Part shown: in pieces, positions 10,831 to 22,515 of the stretch | Layout of the letters: each line of letters opens with the position of its first letter | How positions within the stretch are numbered: the first letter of the stretch is position 1 | Source: Marthasterias glacialis | Taxonomy: Eukaryota; Echinodermata; Asteroidea; Forcipulatida; Asteriidae | Assembly (NCBI GenBank): GCA_911728455.2 | Contig: OU452227.1 | Span: forward strand, 10,511,110 to 10,575,109 | Length of the DNA stretch: 64,000 bases | Direction: 5' to 3' | The notes under the pieces: model-generated | The model's database searches: none | What the model saw: the letters and a program-made list of their open reading frames with translations, nothing else | What the model was told of the DNA's origin: nothing | Position numbers and translations under genes: made by a program

Positions 10831-11860
10831 ATAAACAACAAGAATAACCAAATCTCTTCCAAAAGAAATTCACTAAAAGTTTTAAGATTTATTTAACCCA
10901 TATCTATATACCTGACTGGACACTTTACATAAACAGTGTTCCTGCTTAACAACAAAACAAGCACAAACTGTACTTGAATGTAGTGAAAAGATGTTTATAT
11001 TATTAGTAATTTTACAGGAAAACGTGATAAAAGAAACCATGGTGGTGGCTGAACACTACAGTGCAAAATGAGCTAAAACCATTTATAGCCAAGGAGATCC
11101 TGAATCTGACAACCAGAGAGATGAGATGCTGGACACAATATAAACGCTCATTATTAAAATTTATGGTAAGTCCTAACCGAAAACTGGGAAGTTTTGAATT
11201 AATGCATTCTTTCAATAACCAAAAATGCTAAGGAGATATCATTCCCTCGTGCAGAAGATTGACATGGAGCCCTTGGACAGATGTGAGTGTGGCGCCTGTG
11301 GACAGATGCGAGTGTGGCACCTAGCAACAAACAGTTCAGCACCTCTTCAACTCCTGCCCTATATTCAGTACTCCCCTTAAACATCAGAGCCTTGTGGTCC
11401 TTGATGACATCATTGTGTAGCTGGGGATAACCAACGTACCAATCTTACTCTGTTCCATAGATAATGTCCATACGAACAATGGTAATGACAGGATTGTTAA
11501 TCATCAAGGATCAAAGTTGATTAATTTCATTATAGAAAATCACTAATTTGTTATCCTCCAAAGAAATATGTCCATCGTGCTATCAAAGTTGAGAAAATGG
11601 CATTTGAAGACCTCCAAAATCACTGTTGTTCGTTTTGCTTCACTGTTCACTGATGGCAAAGTTCATACCAATACCAATCCTCAGAACTGTTTTGGCATTT
11701 GAAGTCCCCCCAAATCACTGTTGTTTATTTGATTGCAACAATCCAAAAAATCCTGAAATGCATCAATTTCTGCTTACAATGTTGGTTTTCTTCACTTATT
11801 TTTGAATGAAAATATACTTTAAAAAAATATACACGAATTATCTGTAAATTGTTTTAATGA
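10831..11860. other. Intergenic, nothing recognised
   Basis: No exon or repeat family could be supported. A 24-base near-repeat around GATGCGAGTGTGGC occurs at 11280-11322. The right end grades into the array that follows. Confidence 0.35.
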
Positions 11861-11869
11861 TGGGTAATG

Positions 11870-13960
11870 TTCTTGAACACTAACTGTCACAAATTGTGCA
11901 TTTTGTTTGTGATACAGTCAGGCTTAGCATCTTCAAAGACATCCACCCGTCAACAAGTAGATGTCCAAGACCAGTCTATGATAAAGGAGCTGCACTCTCC
12001 AGTAAAGTATACCCTTGATATTTATCCCTGGTCCCACATGGAGCTCTGTTTGTTCATGTGTGTTTCAGCCAACTTTATTCAGGATTTGTGCTTTAAACGG
12101 GCAGATTGGAAGAAAGCCAGTCTGTTGTGTCATCGTCTAATTTCATGATGCCTTCGAAACCATGTGGAGCCTGATAGATGTTGCAGTCGAAGACATTATC
12201 ACGATGGTTTGTGATTTGCTGCATTAATTGTGAAGAATACATGGTGTTGCACTTGTTTTAACAGAAGTTAACATAAATGATTTCCTTGCAGCATTACAAT
12301 TAACAAATATCAATACGATTTCTTAGCTTTTGGAGAGTTACATTTGTGCATGTTTGCCAGATAAGTTTCATTCTGAGAGAGAGCTCACTGATGATAAAGT
12401 TCTGGCTTATTTTTACTGCAACAATCAATATAATCCTGAAATGCATGAATTCCTCTAAATAGTTTTTTTACTGCTTACATTGTTGGTTTTCTTCACTTAT
12501 TTTTGATTGAAAATAAATTTTAAAAATCTGAAAGTAACGCCAATCTCAACCTAACTGTTTTAATTATGGGTAATGTTCTTATAAACACTGAAGGTCGTAA
12601 ATTGTGCAGTTTGTTTGTGTTACAGTCAGGCTTAGCATCTCCAAAGACATCGTCCCGTCAACAAGTAGATGTCCAAGACCAGCCTAGATGTCCAAGACTA
12701 ATGTATGATAACTGAGCTGCACTCTGCATTAAAAGGTGTGAATTATCTAAAAGTAAACTGCAAATACTTGCCCCCTGTCCCAAATGGAGCTCTGTAATAG
12801 TTGTGCAGAATGCATGTTGTTCCTAGTGTTAAAGCAGAAGTTAATATCAGTCATTTTCTTGTGGCATTACACAATTCTTTTGAAGATATTTGTATGTTGT
12901 TTGGCAATCCATTAAGTTGCTTCATGTTTAACACCAACATCAATACACATTCTTAGGTTTTGGTAATGTAGATTTTGATATGCCACTTGCTAGATAAGTT
13001 TCATTTTGAGAGAGAGCTCACTGATGATACAGTTCATACCAGCACCAATCCGGACATGCATTTTTTTAGCTTTGGATTTTTCCTATTTTTTTTCCAATGG
13101 GCAGTTGCATTTCTGAAAACTACATGTAAATGTACCAAATTTTGATTGCAACTGTGAAAATAATCCTGAAATGCATGACTTCCTCCAAACAGTTGTTTGC
13201 TGTTTACAATTTGTTGGTTTTCTTCACTTATTTTTGATTGAAAGAGTAGAAAAATCCAAAGGTAAACGCAAGTTATTTGAATCTGTTTTAATGACAGGTA
13301 ATGTTCGTAAACACTAAATCAAAAATTGTACAATCTGTTTGTGTTGCAGTCGGGCTTAGTAGCATCTCCAAAGACATCTACCCGTCAACAAGTAGATGTC
13401 CAAGACCAGCCTATGATAAAGGAACTGCTCTCTCCATTTAAAGATGAATTCCCCAAAAGTATACTTTTAACATTTACCCCTGGTCCTAAATGGACCTCTG
13501 TAATAATTGTGCAGAATGCATGTTGTTGCTCTTGTTTAAACAGAAGTTAATATCCTTTTGTTTTCTTGTAGCATTACAATTTTTTCAAAGAGATTTTTAT
13601 GTTGTTTGGCAATCATTTCAGAATTGACAAAATCAATGTTGCCTATTTTGATTGCAACTATCAAAATAATACTAAAATGCATGGGGGTCCTCTGAACATT
13701 TCGTTTCTGCTTTCAGTGTTGATATTCTTCACTTACTTTTTGATTGAAAATAATGAAAAAATCAAGTAAAAGAATTTAATCTGAACCTAACTGTTTTTAC
13801 TGATGGATAATGTTTTTAAACTTCACTTATGTTGCAAATTGTGCATTGTGTTTGTGTTGCAGTCAGGCTCAGCATCTCCAAAGATATCTACCCGTCAACA
13901 AGTAGATGTCCAAGACCAGCTTAAGATATAGGGGCAGCACTCTCCTTTGTTGTATGTATC
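11870..13960 (+). repeat. Four tandem diverged copies of a 500-700 bp module, each with a conserved exon-like core
   Basis: The cores start at 11917, 12625, 13351 and 13862, giving spacings of 708, 726 and 511. Each follows a polypyrimidine tract ending TTTGTG.T.CAG, like a splice acceptor, and reads TCAGGCTTAGCATCTCCAAA or a close variant. It is followed by a 28-base block, identical in all four copies, that spans CCGTCAACAAGTAGATGTCC and AAGACCAG. One frame gives SGLASPKTSTRQQVDVQDQ, continuing in copies 1 and 3 as (S/P)MIKEL.SP. A 9-bp stem GACATCTAC/GTAGATGTC with a 10-base loop is complete in copy 3; the left arm is altered in copies 1, 2 and 4. Other shared blocks are more diverged (for example GTTGGTTTTCTTCACTTATT and GAGAGAGCTCACTGATGAT). 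It could be a duplicated exon of an unrecognised gene or a satellite-like repeat. No family match is known to me. Confidence 0.65.
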
Positions 13961-14970
13961 TTGTTTGAAAAATAATGCAATTTATGTAATCTTAATTATT
14001 GGGAAATCATATGACCTTTTAAAGTTAAAACCAAATACACGTACTCAATATTTTCTTGTATACTTTTTGTAACTGCAGAATGTCCTCTTCACAAAATCAG
14101 GTGCATGACAAGCGAGATAAGCAAATTAAACACAAAACAAAAAAATTTGATGAGCATGTTTAGATGTAAAGGCAACAATAAAAGCACCCTTTTTTAAACA
14201 AAATGTTTGTTTTTCCCCTTTCTCAGACATCAGGTGCATCAATCAATGTAATACTCCTTGAGAGTGATGAATGATTAAAAAAATAAGAATAATTCATAGA
14301 TGATGGTTTAACCTTGCCCTAATTAGTGCAATCTCCTGATCTGGAGACGGAGAGATTTAAGCTCAAAATATTCCCTGATTAGGTAATAAAAAGAAGGAAA
14401 AAAATGTTAGTAGCTTCCAAAACAAATTACTTGTTAAACTTTCTCACAGAGTACTACGTTCTATTTTTAACAAAAACAAAGGATGAGAAAAGAAATGGTT
14501 AAAAAGTACATACATAATGATGAATTATCACACTGTAAAAAAACCCTGATACCACCCATCACTAGGGGAGGGGTCCTCACCAGTTTTTAATCAGCCCTGA
14601 AAGGGATTTTACACACTGCAATTGTTGGCTTGCATACAATTTCTTATCTGTAAACTTGACTTTTCAGAGCCAGAGATGTAGCTAATAGTTCCCTGAAGTC
14701 GAGTGCAAAGGGAGTCACCTCTACTGACATCTTGAAGTCTACGGGGTGTGAAGGAGAGCATTGCGTATTATCATCTAGCATCATGAATGAACAACCAAGC
14801 ACTTTGAGTTTGTAGGTTTGTTTGTTTAATGTTTTGATGTTTTGTGTAATCGTCGTATAGTGGGCTGTTTTTGCAGCACTGTACAGTTAATATCTTGTAA
14901 ATAAGTACACCATTGCAAGCAAGCACATGCACGTTTTTTGAACTAGGAAATTGGAGATCTTAGAGTCTTG
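13961..14970. other. Intergenic, nothing recognised
   Basis: AT-rich. No coding exon, RNA or repeat family recognised. Confidence 0.35.
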
Positions 14971-14973
14971 GCA

Positions 14974-15174
14974 GTGCGGAGATTCGATTGGTGGTGCGGA
15001 GATTCGATTAGTGGTGCGGAGATTCGATTGGTGGTGCGGAGGTTCGATAGGTGGTGCGGAGATTCGATTGGTGGTGCGGAGATTCGATAGGTGGTGCGGA
15101 GATTCGATAGGTGGTGCGGAGATTCGATTGGTGGTGCGGAGATTCGATTGGTGGTGCGGGGGATTCGATTCGGA
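14974..15174. repeat. 20-bp minisatellite
   Basis: Nine full units in strict 20-base register from 14981 to 15160, with partial units at both ends. The unit is GATTCGATTGGTGGTGCGGA. Variation is confined to a few positions: TTGG/TTAG/TAGG, one GG for GA at the unit start, and one terminal G. The unit contains no stop in several frames and its length is not a multiple of 3, so long artefactual open frames appear on both strands. Confidence 0.95.
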
Positions 15175-15224
15175 AACGATGGTGGTAAACACGGAAAATT
15201 CCGAATTTATAAAGGGACCTGGAC

Positions 15225-15560
15225 ACATGCACGTGGCATGTGGGGTCCTACTGCCGGCCAGGGTGACAGCTGGTTGTTGGTCTTAAAGATGCATCAGGCT
15301 GCTCTATCGGAAAGAGCATGGTACTGGTGTGATCACAAATGGTTGGCAAACGGCAGTAGTCCCTAGTCTTGGCCGTGGTGGCTATGGGACCGCGTTACTA
15401 CAGCTAGGGGACTGCCTCGGGGTTCCGCCTTGGGGTGGCGGACCGGACCCTGCCGAAAGGTGGGTGAAATGGCTCTGACGATGCTAGAAAGCGTGTGGGG
15501 CTGGTATCCTGGGACCTGCTCGTGGTGGCCCTGCTTTAGACTAACCTGACCAGGATGATA
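15225..15560. other. GC-rich block of unknown nature (possible LINE leader or structured RNA)
   Basis: About 300 bp are much GC-richer than the AT-rich DNA around them. They contain complementary pieces such as TCCCTAG/CTAGGGGA and GGTTCCGCCTTGGGGTGGCG. There is no open frame of note. Mobile-element 5' leaders in such genomes can look like this, for example 8925-9300 here, but no direct similarity to that leader was seen. Identity unknown. Confidence 0.3.
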
Positions 15561-16525
15561 TTTGCAAAATTTAGAACTGACTGAATTAAAATGCTTGCAA
15601 TGGTGTACTTATGACATATTTGTTATTTTTAATTAAAAGGTTATGGGACTATTGATTAATTACTTTGTTAGTGGTACATACAGTTACTTTGATGTGGTTT
15701 TTGCCCCCAAAAGTGTATTGTTTCAATTTTTTGGTAATAAACGCGATTGTGCAACATACAGAAACGAGGCTGCTGCTAATGGGTTGGAGTGCAAGTCGGG
15801 CGGAAATAAAGTCATCGCATGTTGAAAATATTGCGGCCAATATCAAACAAGGAATGAATAGTATTAAATATATATAAATATACATAAATCGTTGATATTA
15901 TAATTAAAAAAATGGTTTCTAGATGTTTTAAATACAAAACAACGTATTCAGATTTAATTATTAAAATTCCATTAAATTTAACCACGAACATCTGAAAAAA
16001 ATTAACTTCTGTGATTTGATTAAAATGATTACTAAAACAAAAGACCAAACTACAAGTAGCATGTTGCAGAAAACAGTACAATTTATGAATTAAAGATAAA
16101 TGATAAAACCTGATAAAATATTGTCAGTGCACTAATTACTTTCTATAAAAATGATTCCATTCACACCACATTCACATTCATCTGTTCAAGATAATGCTCT
16201 TATAAATACAAATGTGTCACAAATTTAACTAAAAAACTATAGTCAATATGTTTGTTTGCAGTAATTCATGAATTTGAAGAAGAAAAATATGTGATAAAAG
16301 TAATGTAGTGTCCCCTACTAACATTCCATAATTAAATTAGGTTTTGAATTAAACTAATGATATTTAAATTCATTACACATTTAACATATCTCGATGATTT
16401 TTGTTTAAAACATGTTATTCCCAAAATACATAAATGCTAAATCTTGAACAGGTTCTAGATTTTTTAAGTATTGAGTTGTTGCTTCAGTTAAATGCATATG
16501 GTGACACTATATATAAAAAAAATGA
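15561..16525. other. Intergenic, very AT-rich, nothing recognised
   Basis: No coding exon, RNA gene or repeat family recognised. Short open frames lack protein-like composition. Confidence 0.35.
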
Positions 16526-16529
16526 TTAA

Positions 16530-17060
16530 TATTTATATGACAAGGTTATTTATCAATTAAGTCAACATTAATCTAACTCTAACAAATTTAGAGTTATTCA
16601 AATTTGAATAACTGTTCATTTTACAATACTAACTAGTGTTTGTAAGAAATAACTTAAAACATATCGATGTTACAAATGATAAACTATAGGCTGACACCCA
16701 ACTGTCAATTTTGATGTAAGATACAGCAAGTGGTTAAGATTTTCATTTTTTTTAAATATACATCAAATCCTATCATTGTGTTAAATACAAATTATGACAT
16801 TGTTCACTATCAATGAATTATTTAACATTTATATGACAGAATTTAAAAACGTATATATCAATTAAATCAGCATTAATTTATCTCTAACAAGTCTATGTTT
16901 CAAATTTGAATAAGTATACATTTTACAATACTAACTACAAAGAAAAAGATGTCTTTTGAAGAACTAATTTAAACATACGATGTTACAAATGATAAATTAT
17001 AGACTGACACCAAACCTACAGTTTCGATGTAAGATGCAACGTGGTTTAAATTTAGAACTG
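16530..17060. repeat. Direct duplication of about 220 bp
   Basis: 16530-16745 and 16828-17055 share an ordered series of blocks: TTTATATGACA, ATCAATTAA.TCA, CAAATTTGAATAA, TTTTACAATACTAACTA, CGATGTTACAAATGATAAA, TATAG.CTGACACC and GATGTAAGAT. They are AT-rich and moderately diverged, so this is an old local duplication without a coding frame. Confidence 0.75.
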
Positions 17061-17282
17061 ATCATTTTTATTTACGAAATTAGACCTACATGTACATGTA
17101 GATTTTTTCATCGTTTATTATATTTATTAATACCAATGGAACTATTACCAATGGATTACTTTCAAACTTCTAACAATTGGAACTTTAATCTCAGTGAAAC
17201 AAATGACTTTCACCAATTCAAACCTAACATATTATTCTCTTGAAATGTTTATAACAAGAAAATTTATATAAATTTCAATTTT

Positions 17283-17356
17283 GCCTTACACCGATGTGTG
17301 ATAAGGACTGTATACTCTGTGCTTTCGAGTCCTGTGGGAAAAAATCCACAGGAAAC
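17283..17356 (-). mobile_element. Tail-only fragment of the tRNA-derived SINE
   Basis: Reverse orientation of the SINE tail at 3.6-3.9 kb: CACCGATGTGTG, then ACTGTATACTCTGTGCTTTC, GAGTCCTGTGG and the CCACAGG stem. The tRNA-like head is missing. Confidence 0.75.
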
Positions 17357-18187
17357 TCAAAATTTTATTGTTATTATATAAATTATGAGAAATAAATAAC
17401 TTGAAATTATTTGCAGCTTGAAGGTCAAACTCAAACCTCAAGTGGTATTTTAATTATTACAAAAATAAACGAAAAAATAAATGTAATTATTACAACTTTT
17501 TTTCTGATCTTTAGTTGGAAATTTACCGATATTATAATAATATTTTGATCAGAATTTGACTCTTTTTCTATGTTAACAGACTTAACTGAGCTGAGTTTGT
17601 ACATTATATCTTCATGCAGTAATAATAAACTATTATTAAGAATTAATATATGTTATTTAATAGGGTGAAACACAAAACTCTAAATAAGGCTATCACAAGT
17701 GATTAAAATCTTGAGTAATGTCGGTAACACAAAATAATGTGTTTTGGTTTTATAAGACGGGCGCTGCAGAGATTGAACGTTAACTTGCATTTTATACATG
17801 ATCGGGTGCATCTATTAAGCCGTGCAAAAAAGTAGCCTCGCTTCAGAAACGTATTGTTTGACACTTAATAAATAAGAGCTGATTATCTCAATTGCAGTGA
17901 ATATAATTAAAGCAGTGTCTTTAATTATCAGAATAGTCTCAAGCTTTACTTGATGGTAAAACCACATTGAAGTTACTGTATATATATTATATAAATCTCC
18001 AAATTAAACCAATAAAGTAAAGTTTGATTAGGGTTCTACCGATCCATTACCAAACTAAGGAATCACGTGACACCCTCCCAAAGTTGGACACAGTGTAAAT
18101 GAGTATATGTAAAGTGGTTCCACCCATTGTTCTCATTGGGCTAGTGTAAATATTGCTTTAAATCACTGACAAGTATCCCCAAAGGTG
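17357..18187. other. Intergenic, AT-rich, nothing recognised
   Basis: No coding exon, RNA gene or repeat family recognised. Confidence 0.35.
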
Positions 18188-19830
18188 CCTTTATATAATA
18201 AGAATAATAATAATAATGATAATAGTAGTAATAATAACGATAATGATAAGGGTAACGATAACAATTGGGATAATAATGAGAAGGGTTATGATAACGATAT
18301 CGATAATGATAATGCTAATGATTGGGATAATGATAATGATAATGGTAAGGGTAATGGTAATGATGGGGAAAATGATAATGATATCGATAATGATGAAAAT
18401 AATGATAATGATAAGGGTAAGGATAATAATGATAATGATAATGATAATAACGATAAGGGAATGATAATGATATAGGGATAATGAAAATGATACTGATAAT
18501 GACGAGGACAAGGGCAAGGTTAATTATAATGATAATGATATAGATAATGATGAGGATAATGATATTGATAATTAAGGGAGTAATGATAATGATAATCACA
18601 AGGACAAGAGTTATGATAATGATAATGATAACAATTATGATAATGATAGGGATAATGATAATGATTATGATAGGGATAATGATAATGATAATGATTATGA
18701 TGGGGATAATGATAATGATAATGATTATGATGGGGATACTGATGATGATAATGATTATGATGGGGATAATGATAATGATTATGATAGGGATAATGATAAT
18801 GATAATGATTATGATGGGGATAATGATAATGATTATAGGGATAATGATAATGATTATGATGGGGATAATGATAAAGATTATGATGGGGATAATGATAATG
18901 ATTATGATGGGGATAATGATAATGATTATAGGGATAATGATAATGATTATGATGGGGATAATGATGATGATAATGATTATGATGGGGATAATGATAATGA
19001 TAATGATTATGATGGGGATACTGATAATGATTATGATAGGGATAATGATAATGTTAATGATTATGATGGGGATAATGATAATGATTATAGGGATAATGAT
19101 AATGATAATGATTATGATGGGGATAATGATGATGATAATGATTATGATGGGGATAATGATAATGATTATGATGGGGATACTGATAATGATTATGATAGGG
19201 ATAATGATAATGATAATGATTATGATGGGGATAATGATAATGATTATAGGGATAATGATAATGATAATGATTATGATGGGGATAATGATGATGATAATGA
19301 TTATGATGGGGATAATGATAATGATAATGATTATGATGGGGATACTGATGATGATAATGATTATGATGGGGATAATGATAATGATTATGATAGGGATAAT
19401 GATAATGATAATGATTATGATGGGGATAATGATAATGATTATAGGGATAATGATAATGATTATGATGGGGATAATGATAATGATTATGATGGGGATAATG
19501 ATAATGATTATGATGGGGATAATGATAATGATTATGATAGGGATAATGATAATGATAATGATTATGATAGGGATAATGATGATGATAATGATGGGGATGA
19601 TTATGATAACGGTATAAGGGTAATGGTAATGATGGGGATATCGATAATGATAATGATAATGAAAAGGATAATGATAATGATGTGGATAATAATGATAAGG
19701 GTAATAATAATGATGGGAGTTATGATAATGATAATGACAAGGGTAAAGATAAAGATAATGATAACGTTAGGGATAGGGATAATGATAATGGTAAGGGTAA
19801 TGATAATGATAATGATAATAAAAAAGGCAT
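18188..19830. repeat. 1.6-kb GATAAT-based satellite with a 24-bp higher-order unit
   Basis: Almost pure repetition of hexamers related to GATAAT. In the centre (about 18650-19560) a 24-base unit combining GATTATGATGGG with GATAATGATAAT recurs many times, sometimes with one hexamer gained or lost. The flanks are simpler and more degenerate (AATGGTAAGGGTAATGGTAA and the like). Because the motif has a period of 6 and few stops, it gives long low-complexity frames (Met/Ile, Asp/Asn) that are not genes. Confidence 0.97.
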
Positions 19831-20780
19831 TTATATGGAACTTTATGTAAAATACCACAATAAAACCATAAAACCTAGGCAATAATATAGTACCTAAAAA
19901 TAACACTAAAGATACTTAAAGATACACAAGTTCAGCGAACTAAACTAAAAAGCTAATAAATGCAAGAAGAAAACAAAACTTAATGTAGAAAATACCTCAA
20001 AAAGCCCAAAACAAAGCATTAGAAAAGATCTTATAAAATAGGGGCTTACTGACAGAACTGTCTTTCTTTTTTTGACTACGTGGCATACCTTTTAGCTACT
20101 GAACAAAACAATTTCACGTGATCCAAGTAGAGGTAATGGTGAGGTAGAATCACTTTTATCAAAAATGAAAAATATTAATTTAAAAAAATTTATTGAAGAT
20201 GCATGTGTGTAGTGTGTAGCGGCGTAGCCAGTTTTTTTGTCACTGCAGGAGGAGGGCATTGCTTTTCAGGGGGGGGGGGGGGCAGGTGCCATGTTTTTCA
20301 ATGAATTATTACATGTATCTGGATTATTTTCATGGGGGGGCACTTTGGAGGCATTGGTGAATTGTGGGGTGGGGCATTGGTGAATTGTGGGGGGAAGGGC
20401 ATAGCTATGCCGCTGGGAGTATGATTTTGAAAGGATGCTAAAAATTAGGGGAGGGTAGATAGTGATAGCGCCCTCTTGCAATGACCAAAAGAAATAAACT
20501 AAACTGTTAAATATTTTTGATTATATTGTAATTTTCAATGTAAAACTACTTATTAATGTTTGTAGTCTTTAATAGTCTTTCCTTTTTAAGTGCAGTTTGT
20601 ATTTTGTAATAGGGTTTTTGTTTCTACAAGTAAACTATTTTTAAACAAATAACAGACATTTCTTCATTTTCTTTTCCTCTCCTCAAATGCTAAGGTTATA
20701 GGTCATAGGGTGCATCTCATTATTTTTTTTTTGACCCATCCATCCTAAGGTTTATATATAACGTCCGAGCGATTTTTTCA
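19831..20780. other. Intergenic; two G-rich stretches, otherwise nothing recognised
   Basis: A pure G run lies at about 20270-20282, with further G-rich stretches at 20334-20395. A direct repeat, GGCATTGGTGAATTGTGGGG, occurs at about 20350 and 20373. No gene is visible. Confidence 0.4.
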
Positions 20781-20783
20781 AGC

Positions 20784-20866
20784 GGCGATTTAGCCCAGTG
20801 GGCTAGCTCACAGCTCCCGGATTTCTGGGGCTGTGAGCTCGGGGGTTCAAATCCTGGTGGACCCCT
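20784..20866 (+). mobile_element. tRNA-like sequence, probably a SINE head
   Basis: An A-box-like segment, TTTAGCCCAGTGGGCTAGC, and a B box, GGTTCAAATCC, about 45 bases apart. It ends in GTGGACCC and a T-run. A hairpin (CACAGCTCC/GGGGCTGTG) occupies the anticodon-arm region. Probably a different SINE family from that at 3.5 kb. A functional tRNA is unlikely because acceptor-stem pairing is not evident. Confidence 0.55.
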
Positions 20867-20904
20867 TTTTTACTGGTAAAAAAAGACTTTTTTATCAATT
20901 CTTG

Positions 20905-20987
20905 TAAAATAGGGTAGGGCTTGAACCCAGTACCTTCAGCTCTGTAACCTCTGTCTCTCACCACTCTGCTACTGAGCTTTCATGAAA
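20905..20987 (-). mobile_element. tRNA-like sequence on the minus strand, probably a SINE head
   Basis: Minus-strand reading gives GAAAGCTCAGTAGCAGAGTG (A-box region), then B box GGGTTCAAGCCC and CTACCCTA. It faces the plus-strand tRNA-like sequence just upstream, so the two form a head-to-head pair about 40 bp apart. Confidence 0.5.
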
Positions 20988-21169
20988 ATGTTAACGGTTT
21001 TTGACCTGATGAATATAAGAATGGCTGGACTTAGAAAATTTTTCAGAAAAATTTTTGCCTGGCTATACCCTTGGAATTCTGGCAGATCCTGAGGGTTGAC
21101 CAAGGGCCTTGGAGCTAAGATTGGGGAGTAAAATTTCCAAGGGCTGAGGGGTTGCCTCAGCTCTGAGGC

Positions 21170-21545
21170 TCACTGGGCCAGGTTGTTGGGCAGTCAGTCA
21201 GCCAGTGGGTTCAGCTGGTTGGACTATAAGCATGATCATGCTGGGTAGAGGACTTGGGCCAGCTGGGATGAAGACAGTCGGTCAGTCAGTGGGCTGAGAT
21301 GGTTGGACTAAAGGCTTGGGGTGAGGGTAGGGAGATGGACTAGTAGTAATGCTGGGCATTGGCCGGTGGGACATGGGCATAATCAAACTGGGTAGAGGGC
21401 TGGGAAGTTGCAGGGCAGTCAGTCAGCAGTTGGGCTGAGCTGGTTGGATTTGAAGGTAGGGGAAAAGGACTAGTAGTCATTGTGCTGGGGAATGGCTGGC
21501 TAGAGATGGGCATGATCAGTACAGGTAAAGGACTGGACCTGGTTT
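21170..21545. repeat. Diverged tandem repeat rich in CAGTCAGTCAG
   Basis: Three or four degenerate units of about 80-150 bp. Each has CAGTC(A/G)GTCAG, then GGGCTGAG(A/C)TGGTTGGA, then GGG..GAGG(A/G)CTGG. Two also carry GGACTAGTAGT and ATGCTGGG. It is a purine/GT-rich minisatellite without a coding frame. Confidence 0.65.
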
Positions 21546-22400
21546 TGGCGGTGTTACAGTTGCGTACAAATACATTTAAAGGTGTGGTACATTTTTTAAT
21601 GAATATATGAACTGGGTGGTTTAGAAGGATTTTAAAGGTACTTTATGGATTAAAGGAGTTATGGTATTTTCAAATTTGTATATTTATTTACTGCACTTTA
21701 AAGTAGTCTTGTTACTGTTAGGTGGATATAGGTTCATGGGACCTCATGGTAGGGTGGAATTGATTTAAAGAACAATTAAATTTGAACATTGCTTAATACT
21801 TGTAACCATAACACAGACCATGTTACAACAATAGCACAAAAATGAAGGGAATGAACAGATTTCTTGCTACATTTATAGAATCATTTTATTTGACAACTAC
21901 AAATAATATAATATAAACAATATATTTTTTAACATTATCAGCATAAGAAAAATCGTTTTTCTGTAATTGAATTCAATTTATAAAGAAAAATTTGAAACTT
22001 TTGAACTTTAAATTTAATTATCATATAAATTAAGTTAGACCCCTAAGCCATGGAAATTCAATTTACATCATTAATTGGGCACAGTGGTGTAACCAGAAAT
22101 TTTTATTTGGGGGACAAGCTTTAATTAAATAAGGTTTTATTTTTGGGAGCTAGTTAATGTATTGAACGATTATTTTGTGCATTTTTGGGGATCTCATTTA
22201 GGGTGGGGCAAAAGTTCTGAGCAGGGAGGCGCCACAGAACCAGTCAAATCATCATTGCCCAGATCTCCAAGTTCATGAGTTCAAAATATGCATAGTGTGC
22301 TTGCTTGCAATTTGTACACATACTTTTTACAATTATGGACAATTATGTAGATGTAATAATTGCATTGGGATGTACTTGACATAATTAGCTAACATGTCTA
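21546..22400. other. Intergenic, nothing recognised
   Basis: AT-rich. Around 22080-22240 (GGTGTAACCAGAAATTTTTA and following) it resembles decayed transposon-edge DNA, but no family could be named. Confidence 0.3.
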
Positions 22401-22409
22401 CAATCTTAC

Positions 22410-22515
22410 AAATGAAGTCAACACAAGCTGCTTGGTTGTTCATCCATGATATCTTAATGTGTAGAATGCCTTGAAGACATTTGATGTTTGCAATATGTGT
22501 TGCTCTTCTCAAACT
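22410..22515 (-). CDS. Possible isolated coding exon, family unknown
   Basis: A minus-strand block lies between TTTTCAG (acceptor) and ATTT|GTAAGATTG (donor). One frame is open throughout, 35 codons: SLRRATHIANIKCLQGILHI, then KISWMNNQAACVDFI. Splice signals are good, but no protein family is recognised and no partner exon could be joined to it with confidence. It may belong with the blocks at 23506-24164 or be chance. Confidence 0.22.

Noticed and set aside
11870-13960. C/D-box snoRNA cluster (TGATGAT and CTGA motifs recur)
   Set aside because: Box spacing and terminal stems are not conserved among the copies.
14974-15174. CRISPR-like array
   Set aside because: Contiguous 20-bp units without spacers, in an animal genome.
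14887-15366. Overlapping 70-113 residue frames on both strands
   Set aside because: The 20-bp minisatellite is stop-free in several frames; the frames are artefacts.
18547-19617. 356-residue open frame (Met/Ile/Gly) and other long frames in 18185-19885
   Set aside because: Pure translation of the GATAAT satellite; no protein-like complexity.
20784-20866. Functional tRNA gene
   Set aside because: No convincing acceptor stem; looks like a SINE head.
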